DNA of 64,000 bases from Rhipicephalus microplus. Taxonomy: Eukaryota > Arthropoda > Arachnida > Ixodida > Ixodidae. The stretch covers positions 198,384,101 to 198,448,100 of the forward strand of contig NC_134701.1 in NCBI RefSeq assembly GCF_043290135.1. Reading direction: 5' to 3'. Made by a program: the position numbers and the translations under genes. Positions 50,087 to 62,000 of the stretch are shown here, piece after piece; position 1 is the stretch's first letter, and each line of letters opens with the position of its first letter. The notes below the pieces were generated by a model, which did not search any database, was not told the origin of the DNA, and saw only the letters and a list, made by a program, of their open reading frames with translations.

Positions 50087-53000
50087 TCACAGGGTCCTTA
50101 GAAACTCATTGTACTTGTCCACGGAAGTCTTGGCAACATTTTCGCAGAAAACAGCATCAACACCAGTTACCAATGCTTTTGGAGAAACGTAGTTGGGCTC
50201 CTTTGGGTCATATTGTGCCCGACCCAGCTTGACGAGAAATTGGTGACGAGGCTTGTAGATGCATTCGCGTGTACGCAATATGGCGGGAAATTGCATCAGC
50301 TGCGCATGGCTCAGGCCAGCTTCCTTGTGAAGGTAGGTGAAAGCTTTGACGATATTGTCACGGCCTGGGAGAACATGACAACATTTCAATAAATTCAGCA
50401 TCATTATTCAGTTTTCTTGCAAGTGAGTACAGCTTACTCCTGACCAGTTAATGTGCAGATGAATTGATTCAATAAGATTTAAAAAAAAAAACAAGAATGT
50501 ATTCGTAGATGCTACAGCTAAAAGGGGGGGAGAATGTAGCTTGCAAGTATATTTTAGTACTCTGTAAGCATGTGTTTGCATTGTATTTATAAATGTTATG
50601 AGAATGAACATTTTGAATGACTTTGTACTATAAAGTATTGGAGCATGACAGCTGTGAAAAAATATTTTTCATAACACGAACAAGCCTATTAGGAGGCCAA
50701 TTTCTCTCTTGAATACTGGCTTTTGTCAACTACCCTGTGTTAGACTGAATAAACCTTCCGAGCTTCTATGTAAATCTGACTCAAAAGTGACGGCATACAA
50801 GAAATGAAATAAACTCCTCCAAGCAATGTGTGGGAAATTGTGCACGTTGAGATGTTAGATTAAATGTAAAGGTGTTGATGAAAACAATAACATTTGTGTG
50901 TCACATACAAATCGAAAAATTTCCTATTTTGCCTTTCTTCTTTGTGCATATTACTTCAGTATGTTTGTGAATGATACAAACTTGTGCTACTAGTTCAACA
51001 GGATAGTAACATCCTAGTTTCGTGGTCCATTTAGCACCTCTTAATTAAAACACAAGCATCGTGCTCAAAACAGTGCTGTGAAGCAATTTCCTTCCTGGCT
51101 ACAAAGGAATACAAGGCAACCTTCATTCGCTATTTATGAGCAATTTGGAGGCTAGGTTGCTGGATGTTAGCATGCAGTGGCGTTCTGTAGTTACGCCATG
51201 TGCTTGCATTGCCCTGTGTCTTGATGCAATAGCACTCAGAAGCTCGTTTCACAGAAATTTCGGTGTGGGTGTCATTTGTTGTGAGCAAAAAATGATCATC
51301 TTCTCTGTGATAGAAAAATCGAGAAAGACGCAAACAAAATCATATAAATTCCCGGATCTGTGTGAGAATCGAACGCACGCCCTCAGTGTGGTAAGCAAGT
51401 GTTCTACCACGGATCCATGAGATTTGTTGAAACTGCTTTGGCAAAAAACAGTTTATGAATGTCATGTAGGTTAAGGAGTCACCTTAGCACATCATACATT
51501 GTGCGGCAGAAGCATGGAATCGCGCCAGGCATCAAAACATGTGCATTCTTTTTTCTTTATACAGAAATGCCCTGCTTTGCCTGAAGTCATGCAAGCAGGG
51601 GCGTTACAGCTTTGAAAAGAAAAACTACTCTTCGTTATAGCAGCGCACTTGATCACAAGACCATTGATTCTGCTCTCTACCAGTATGAAAAAAAAATAAT
51701 TTGCATAAAAGTTCGTTCAATTGGGCAAGTGGGTGTTTTAAAGACCCACCCATTACAAAGCACAGAGACATATTCAATTATCGTCAGCAGCAGAACCATC
51801 AACAACGTGAATAGCTACGTAGAATTCGCATTGTGGAAGTGCTAACACGCTTGTAAAGTTGGTTGCGCCTCGTGGCGCAAAGTGTCTCGCAGTCGCATGC
51901 TCGGGTCGCAACTATCCAGTGGAAGGTGACGTGCTCGCGAGCGTTTATCACCACCATCATCATCATGGTTAGATAGGTAGCGCCGGCGGTGACGCCTAGC
52001 TGCGAGCCTAGGTGGCGGCGCACGAGAGATGAGCGGGTCTCTTTGGCGGGTGGCTGTTGGCCCGAACGGTTGGCTCTTGTGGCAGTCCTCGGTGGACGGC
52101 ACCGCAGGCCGCCTGCCGGGGGCCCTAGTGGTGAGTCAGGGATTGGCGAAGTCGCCTTGTGTGTGTCCTTGTGCTTGTCATGTTGTTGAGTGTTACGTGA
52201 TTTTGTGTAAGGTTGTTTTAGAGTGTTGATCACACGACTGATGTCATATTAATTCGACTGACAATATTGTCGTTCTAAAAGCAGTTAATTAAATGTGTGT
52301 TGTTTGGTTCGCTTTAACCGCGTCTGCTGTGTCCATTTACTGCAAGATCGTGGCGCTCCTCTTCACATCGAGAACCCACAGCATATTGCCTGTGGACACC
52401 TAGTAGGCCCTTCATTGATATGCAAAAGAAAACAAGCAGGCCTTTGTGAAAATTATATTGTGTAACACAAGCCAAAGATCCCAGAACATCCTATACAAAT
52501 GCTAAACAACTATTTTGCCAACTATAAGTGCCAGGCTAGTTGTTGTGACCCTAATGGAATATAAATTCTGAACTGGATTGGAAAGAAGAAATGACGTGGA
52601 CAGGAAAGACATGTTTTTGCAGCCAACCTTTACTGGTTTATAAAGGTAACCTTTACTGAAGTAGAACATTCCCATGGGCGTATTTCTTTCACCATGTGTG
52701 CTGTGTTCGATTAGATTTATTGCCAACAATTGTAGGATAAAACAAGATGAGAGAGTCATGTAAAAGCTAACCGAACAAGGGCAATAGTATTTTCATAACA
52801 GCTACGTTTGTAAATGGCAACAACAGTGGATGGCTTTAAATAAAAAAAAAAGTTGTGGACAGGAGCATGGCTTGAGTTAAGTGCTAACTTTTCTCTATTC
52901 AGATGCACTGAAAACATGGTTCGGCAAATGTCCCCATCAACCAGCCTTAAGAATTTCCCTTCGCCACATGCTTCTGTCTACTGGTTACCTCAAAGTCTCC

Positions 53001-56000
53001 AAAAAGTGCAGAGCAGACACAATCCCTGAAGTTTGATTCAAGGTCTATGCCATTATGTACTTAAAAGCAATGCCGAACAAAAACTGGAAAAGCTGACGAA
53101 AACATCTAAATTCTATCACGATACAACACTGTTTCGATCAATAGAATGTATTTCAGACATTTCTGAATAGTTGGCTGTATTTTTGGTGGCACGTCAGCGT
53201 GCGCTGGCCACGTGTGAGCCACAACGTCGCATTTTCCTTGACACATGCAGAGTGCACATGTAATTACCCCTCTTTTCTTTCTCTCCCTCTCCTTTCATCC
53301 CGCAATTCCTCTCTTTTCATCTCGCTCTTCCTCTCCCACAAAAGTGCTTGTGCTTTACCCCAGCAGGGCGCATTGTTTGTAGCCAGTGCTGTCGTAGTGG
53401 TTCTGGGGACCTTAGTGGGAGCCGAGCAAATGGAGAGATGCGACTGACAGCTGGAATTATTGGCATGCCCGCATACGGCGTCTTGTAACGCCACGTCCTC
53501 TAGTTTAAGGCACAGCCGCTAAATGCGGCGGTCTGTAAAAAATGAATTAAATTTGTTTTTTGTTTTTTTCTAATAGTATCTGCCTGGAATAAAGGTTGTG
53601 TCTATCGATTTCAGCACGCAATCTTTCAATTTGACTGAAAACCTTGGGGGCAAAAATTTAGCTCAGCATTTAAAGGGACACTAAAGCCAAATAACGATTT
53701 TCGTCATAGCGAAAGCTCCATGCATGACGTCTAAAATGACAATATTATTAACAACAGTGTCTTATTTACTGAGAAATTAAGGTAAACGCAAGAGAACACG
53801 AGCACTACGCGTAGGATATTCGCAAAGTGATCCCGATATCGTAAATGGTACCGCCTACAATTAATCACTAGTAATCAAACTACCTGCACTAAACAAAGAA
53901 CCTTACGTGCATCAAGATACATAACAAAATACTGCTTGTTTGTTTCTGTTTGATTCACAGAAAAAAGAACCGCTGGACGTTACTATGGGGGAATAATGCG
54001 AGTGGTTCAAAAGTTTAATTTTCACCTGGTTGCACTGGACAGGTCATGCCATCTAGCAGGGCCCAGTTGAACCAAGCACAGCTGCCATCTCGCAGGCCAT
54101 GGCAGAAAATTGTTCAATGGCAGAAAATTGTTCAATGAAATAGACCCCCCCCCCCCCCCCCCGCACACACACACAGTGCACTGTGCCAGGTGCCCTTACG
54201 AGGCTCTTGGAAGCAGGTGCGTAGCCAGATATTATTTGTGGGGGGGGGGGGGGGGGGTACGTGCTTGTGTGCCACCTCCTGGCTACGCCCCTGCTTGAAA
54301 ACTGCGGACTCATTGGTTCTTGTGTGATTTCGTCAGCCAACGTGGCGGCGCCCACAAAAATGCTGTAGGGTTCGTGTGTCAGGCGGAGGTGCGAGGCCGG
54401 GCAACATTGTGCACGGCAACAGTGACTTGGCACGTTCCGATTGAGGTGGGTAATTTGAAGTGGGCTAACCCGACGCGGGCCACTAAAACGTGATTTTATT
54501 TCAGAATAAGCACTTCCTTGGCACAAAAGTAACACTATGAGGTTTCTGGACTGCAATTTCAACAATCAACATTGACTTAACGGTTGCTTTTAGTGTCCCT
54601 TTAAAGCCTACAAGGATGATTATGTTTCCATAACCTGTCGTAGAGATAGTGGCCTGTTTGCCCAGTCCATACACTTATCCACAGCTAACAATAATATTGC
54701 AAAACAGCACTCGAGAAGTACATCGCATAAACTGTGCAGCATGTTATAGTTAGTGCATGCTGAGCGTCTCTCCAACCACTGTCTTTTCTTCTTTGTCGAA
54801 TCAATCCTCGTTTTTTTTTTCTTTTTCTGCATCACTCAACATAAGAATTCACTGAACTATTACGGCAACTTACTGGATATGAGGAGCTTCGGGCAAACCA
54901 TGATCAGCTGCTTCATTTCATCCACGCTGAAGCCCATCTCCTCTTTTATTGAAAAGGCATTGCACTGCCAGACATATAAAAAGAGAACAAAAGTAATACA
55001 TAACACTAATGAAAGAATAGAGAGTTTTAGTGCTGGGTACTCCAAGTTGCCTGCGTGCACACACTGTTGCATTCACTTGCATTCTTCACAGGTGCAGCTG
55101 AGATTACAAAGGAACGCAAGAGCATGCGCACGCAAGCAGCTGGGGGTCCCTGGCACTAAATATTTCTAATAAAACAAGAAGTGGCTTGAGAGGCTTGATT
55201 GATTGATATGTGGGGTTTAACATTCCAAAACCATCGTATGATTATGAGAGACGCCGTAGTGGATGGCTCCGGAAATTTTGACCTCCTGGCGTTCCTTTAT
55301 CATCATCATTATCAACCTGGCTACGTCCACTGCAGGACAAAGGCCTCTCCCATGACAAGAAGAGAGCAGAGTGAATTAGGGAACAAACGGGGGTTAAGGA
55401 TATCATAGTTGAAATAAAGAAGAGGAAATGGACATGGGCCGGGCATGTAGCGCGTAGACAGGATAACCGCTGGTCATTGAGGGTAACTAACTGGATTCCC
55501 AGAGAAAGCAAGTGGGTTAGCTAGGGGGGGACAGAAGGTTAGGTGGGCAGATGAGATTAGGAAGTTTGCGGGTATAAATTGGCAGCAGCAAGCACAGGAC
55601 CGGGTTAACTGGCGGAACATGAGAGATGCCTTTGTCCTGCGTTCTTTAACGAGTGCCCAAATCTGTGCACATGAGCCTACAACATTTTCGCCTCCACCAA
55701 AAATGCAGCCGCCGCAGCCGGGATTCGATCCCGCAACCTGCATGTCAGGAGCCGAGTACTTTAGCCACTAGACCAGCGCAGCTGGGATGGCTTGAGAGGC
55801 TAGTTTCTTGGCTACGCAAACCTAATAATTGCCTGATACAACTCTCTTGGTTCTTACTTAAAATATTGCAACGCTATATAACAGGACGTCTCCATCTTGT
55901 CCTAGTCAAATGTAGCGCTACTATATTTTAAGTAAGAATGTATCATCAACTAGCCCCTTATGTGTTCTGTTAACGTTATTGAATGATCAAATGTCAAACC

Positions 56001-59000
56001 TAATGAAGCCAACAGACAATGATGCCAAAGAAAATATATGGGGTATCATTTGTAATAATTACCTGCATTGTAGTAATTATAACATAAATGAAAATGAATT
56101 AAAGTTGACAAAGAAACAACTTGACGCCGATGAGGACTGAATTTACAACTTTCGAATTTGAAAGTCATGGGTTCAGTTCACATTGATGGCAAGTTGTTCT
56201 TTTGTTATGCTGTACCTATTTACTCGACTACAGTTAAAGGGAAACTAAAGTCAAATAACAATTTAAGTGAGAGTGAAAGCTCAATGTATGACAACGTCTA
56301 AAACGACAATACTAGTATCAACAGCAGTGCCCTACATACCGAGAAGTTAAGGTAAATGCACGAGAACATATGTACTGCAATAGCACATTCGCGAAATGAT
56401 CCCAATGACGTCAGAGTTACAGCCTACAATCAATCACTAGTAATTGCCCTAGCTGCCCTATATAAAAAGCCTTTCATGCATCAAGAGACGTAATAAAATG
56501 CTGCTTGTTTGTTTCTGTGTGAATCATGAAAAAAAAAAAAAAAGAACAATCGGATGTTACCATGGGTAATGGCGCGAGTGGTTACAAATTTCAATTTTAG
56601 CCAAGTTAAACTGGACAAGTAGTGCCATAGCAAAGCCCAGCTGAGCCAAGCACGTCTGCCATTTCGGAGCCAATGGCAGGAAATTATTCAATGGCCATTG
56701 TTGTTGCTATGGCTCCTCGTGGTTTCGTTCTGCTGCTATAGTGTGGGCGGCTGCGCAATAAAGCCGGGCAATGTTGTGTATGGCAACAAAGACGTGAGAC
56801 ATTCTGCTTGAGGTGGGTAATTTGTAGTGTACGAACCCGATGCGGACCACTAAAATGTGATTTTATTTCAAAATAAGCACTTCGCACAAAAGTAACACTA
56901 CGAGGTTTCTGGACTGCTATTTCAACAATCAACATCGACTTAATAGTTGACTTTTGTGTCACTTCAAAGACTACGAATAACATCTTCAATGCTTTCTTTG
57001 GCTTCAATATGTTGCCCCTAGCCCTAAAGAAGACTTGTTGTCACAAATAAAAGTTCAACAGATACCATGCTGTAAAATTTTCCGAACATGTATATAGCAG
57101 TGGACATATCATACAAGCATAAAAAAAAGCATAAATGTATTGTGCTGCAGCTAGAGCTGCAGCACAGTACAAAAGTTTGGTTACACAGAGGAGAGGCAGC
57201 TTCACAATCTGCGCCTCTCATATTTTATGCGCAAGAAAACAGTACATTGATGTAACGAATTTGCATATTTGATACATGCTCCAAAGATATTTGAAGCATG
57301 GTCATATTTTGTGCAAGACAAAGATACTATTGCCTGCCATTCAATCCGTTAAGTAGAAAAGCACAAGATGCTTTCACTTTATTCTGCTGGTATTTAGCAT
57401 CAGTGCATTGGCAGCATTAATGAGCAATTCGTTAGGACATGAATGTGTCAGCAGAACGGATGGTGAGCACTGAGGTGAAGCTTCTAACTGGGCAGTATTA
57501 GCATGCAATTTTAACTGGTGTAGTAGCGCAAATTCGACGGGGACACAGAGGACAAGAAGAAACACGACACTCGCTTCTTGTCCTCTGTGTCCCCGTCAAA
57601 TTTGCGCTATTTCACCAGTTAAAATGATATCTCACCAACTAGCCCAGCTCTCAACCCTACTGAATTGGCATGCAGCATGGCTTGGGAACTGTTTTCCATA
57701 ACTGCTTTCAAGAAGTGACAAATAAATTCAGTAACTACACAGCATCCTATGATATTCAATTTGAAACAATGGTTTTGCAAGCCATTCGCAACTCACTACT
57801 TCTCACTTCAATTTATTTCTTGACCACTTCAAGAAAGCAATATTTGGTGTGTAATTAAATTGATGAAGCCAAATCTTATTCTCTACCTTTAAAAAAATAT
57901 ATATCATACACACACAAGTGAGAGCCGACTCAAATCTAGGTTTACTCCCTGCAACCCTTGAAAAGCATGGCTATGGGGAGGGAGGGGAACGCATGAATGC
58001 ATTTCGCAAAGCAAATTTGTTCGCATAGTTACCGTAATGACTACAAGCTGACTCTATAGTTGGAGTAGCGCTTGTCCTGATGCTCACTCCTCGTTTCTGT
58101 CCTCGCAAAATATAGTGTTTGATTGTATTGTAGTAACAGTGTGACAACTGTAGGAAGAGACAAAATGAACAGGAAAGAGTGCTGTCTTCCTGTTCACTTT
58201 GTCTCTTCCTACAGTTGGCGTGCCGTTACTACATGGTTAATTGATTGATTTGTGGAGTTTAATGTCCCAAAACCACCATATGATTATGAGAGACGCCGTA
58301 GTGGAGGACTCTGGAAATTTCGACCACCTGGGGTTTTTTAACGTGCACCCAAATCTGAGCACACGGGCCTACAACATTTCCGCCTTCATCGGAAATGCAG
58401 CCGCCACAGCCGGGATTCGATCCGGCCACCTGTGGGTGCTGTTACACAATACAACCACGATGAACCAACTGGCCCAAATTAAGCTCTTGTAGATAGTGTT
58501 TGAATATTTTTAAGACTGTATCACCAATTAACCCGCAGCATGTTTGGTAGCCTTAAAGACAAAAAAAAAAAAACTCGAATTCCAATGAGCAAATGTGACT
58601 TCATGGCAGTGCTTCAGATCTCAGCAAAGAAGCTGGCTTCGTGGCAATAGACTGGGATCATTGCTGGAAAATTATCCACAAGCCATGACTCAGAGTGCGG
58701 GCTACACACAATAAAATATTGTATACATTACAGACAAAGCTGGAATGCAAATGCAATGCCGTAACCATGGCAAAATGCACCTGTTTTCTCATACGTTCTG
58801 CCGAAACTGGCCTTACCAGTTTCTCTTTCAAATGTTAGTCAAAATTGAAAATTCAGATTTTAAATTTAGATTAAATGGGTCTACCTACAGTCGCGTAGAT
58901 ACGGTGTATTCTTACCTCAATAGAATGTAACTTGCCCGTTGGCAGCTTGGGATAACGTGTAACAATATGGCGCACTTCAGCACCAGACAGGGAGAGAACG

Positions 59001-62000
59001 CGTTGCAGAAAGCCCAGGCGATAATCCATGCTGTTCACACGGTAGGCCAGAAACAGTGGTGCATTGCTCAGAATCCTTGTCACGGCCTCCGGTGAGAAGC
59101 GTTTTGACAGCAGGTAATCGACTCTCACCTGGAGGTTCTCCAGAGGTTCCTAGGAATCAACAACAAGAAGCAAGAATAAGATAAAATATTAGGGCAGCTA
59201 TGCACTACTGGAGCGAAAACTACAGAAACAGCGAAGCTGGTAGCGTTACCACCACCTCCCCATTCCCTCCTTTTCACCCTCACTTCTCCTTGCTATTTTG
59301 TAGTATACATGCCTATGCTATGCTTTACTCTCTCCCCTCCTCCTTTCCCTACTTCCTTTTCTCATTTCCCTTCCCAACCTCATTGCTATACTATACTCCA
59401 TATGGCTATGCTATACTTTCTCACTGTTTCTTTCTCTCTTTTAAGATGGCACCTTGGACGAGGGCACTGCCCATTTTGAACGACTGTGCCATTGGCTCAC
59501 TGCACTGAACAAAGCTTACTTTCTTCGTTTTCTTTCTCTCCCAGTGTTTCTACTAGTGTTTTTATTTTTCTTTGTCTCTATATTTTTCTCATGATTTTAC
59601 CCACAGCAACGGGATCATATGGTTCCCATAAATGCTTGTTTATAGCCAGTTTAAATGCTCGTTGATAGCCAGTTACGATGCTTGCTTTCAGACCATGAAT
59701 ACCTAAGTTTGAACCCCGCCTTGCCATAAAATATTACTTTGTTTTATTAAAATGTTGCGCTTCATCCTTCCTACTACCCTGATTCTTTCCTCTTCTCTTT
59801 TCCCCCTCCTTTTGTTTCTCCAATTAGCTAGGTGACGCATTCAGCGAAGCCAGGCAGAACCTTGCCAAGTGGTCGGTGGTAATATCAGAGCTAGGCGCAA
59901 CTTCTGCAAACAATCCAGTGCCGACCCTCGAACTTAAACGGCTTCACTGTTAAAAATGATGGTTAAAGGGCCAGTAAACAACCCCAGGGTCCAAAAATTG
60001 CTATAAAAGGAAATATGTGCACTTTTGCTTTTGTAAACATGCTGACACAAGAATTTTGCGAATAGGTTTAACGAAGTTACAGGGGTTAGAACACCGGTTT
60101 CAGCTGGTTTCAAATTCTTGCGTGGCCTTGCCGCTCTTCTCTTTCACAGGGAGGGGAAGGCGTAGCCCATCATCGTGAATGTTTCAGACCAATCGACAAG
60201 CTACGTGCTCTGTCAAGTACTCGATCAGCAACTTTGCGTCACTGCATGTGAAAGGAGGATTGGTCAGGCGTAGAAAAGGAGCACGGGAATCGCTTTTCAA
60301 AATGGAGGTTCTGCGCTGCGCACAGTAATGGAATATTCAGAAAACGTGATCGCCGTCTACTCTTTTAATTACTGAGCTTCCTTATTGGGTGTATAAAAAA
60401 GTTGGAGCCTGCTGACGGGCCCTTTCAAGGCTATGCACAATTCTGCAAATGTTCTTCCCTGCACATCTCCGTCAGCGCTCTCAATGCGATGGATATAGCT
60501 TCGAAAAGGAAACAAAGCAGAAGTGAAAGAAGCTGGCACTGCCTTTTAAGCCTACCCTGAGCCCCATGGTGCCGATAATGGAAGATCAGCGACCCTCCAT
60601 AGAGGAACTTTATATGTCAAAATAGGTTTACTTAAAAAACATTTTCTTGTGTGGGAATGTTTTTATGACAGGTGAATATAGCAGAATACGATTAATACTC
60701 AATGTGATTAGTAGTAGAAACAAAGAGAGAGCTCAGGCCTGACACGTCAAATAGACCCACATACTTGCCATGCAATACTACAATGATGTCCCTCATTATG
60801 AGCAAGCTAGCTATAGCTATTTTGACTAATTCTTAATATTTTCACTAAAACTTTATAATTTTCAATTTGTGTTTCCAAATGGCTAATTTCTCTTATCTCC
60901 AAATCTTGTGAATGTGCCACGCACTTAGCACATGACATGATTGTGATAAAAACGACAAGGAAATCGAACTGATACCTGCCACATAAGGTCCAGGCGCACT
61001 TGCAAGTACAATAAAGCAGTGCTGCTTTGAGCATTTCAGATTATCGCATTTAAGCGAATAGTACTTTGCAATGAGCTGAAAATAAAGTTTACTGCTCCAA
61101 TTACAGTTCAGAGTTGTGAACTAGTCAGCAAATTGTAATAGATTTTTATTTCTCCAAACTGGAATAGAACTAGTCCAAAACAAAGTGAACTGGCCCCAAA
61201 CTGGGCTCTAATTTTTCACACACTGCTTAAAAGTTAAAACACAGACATATATTTCTGAGGAATCCAAGGGAAGTCCAAGGCCCATATAAAATTCAGTGGC
61301 AAGTTGTCTTTTCAAAATATTCTGTATACTCCAAATTTGTATAATACGTTGATAAAACCACCCTTAGGTCCTGTGAGACAATTCAAAACAAGCAAAGCTT
61401 GACCATAGGTATGCAGTGCAAAATAGGTTTCCAGAAAATATTAACATGTGCCATCCTGCTAGAGCTGTCTTACCAAGCAAAGCGCTTATTTACTTCGTCA
61501 ACTTGGGGCATGCAGTTTTCTAGGGTAGGATACAACTTAAAAGATTCCGGAGAGGCCTTGCCCAGATGACCAATGCACGCCAGCCAATTGCCTTTGCAAC
61601 TAAAGAAGCAGTCCAAATCATGCGCTCGGCAATGTTCTCCAAAGGCGAGTTTACTGGCCGCCCAGCTCATGACGTCCGTCCGGAGTTCACGCCGATTGGA
61701 GCATGCTTGTATACATCCGCCTTTGATTTGAGGAGGCAGTGCCGCAGAATCCTGAAGTTGTACCAAACTATAGAAGGTTGAACTTAACGAGAGTGCAGAC
61801 ATTACCCTGAACAGGTGCGGGTTTTTCGTGAACCACCATCCAAGCCGCTCGGCTGGCACACCTTGTGACGTCAGAAACCGAATCACTGGCTCAACCTCCT
61901 TCTCAAAGTCAAGTGTGATAATCTCTTGGCCAAGTCCTTTCTTCTCCAACACTGACAAGTCGACACCGAGTTGCACAAATCGCTGCACTGTGATAGACTT

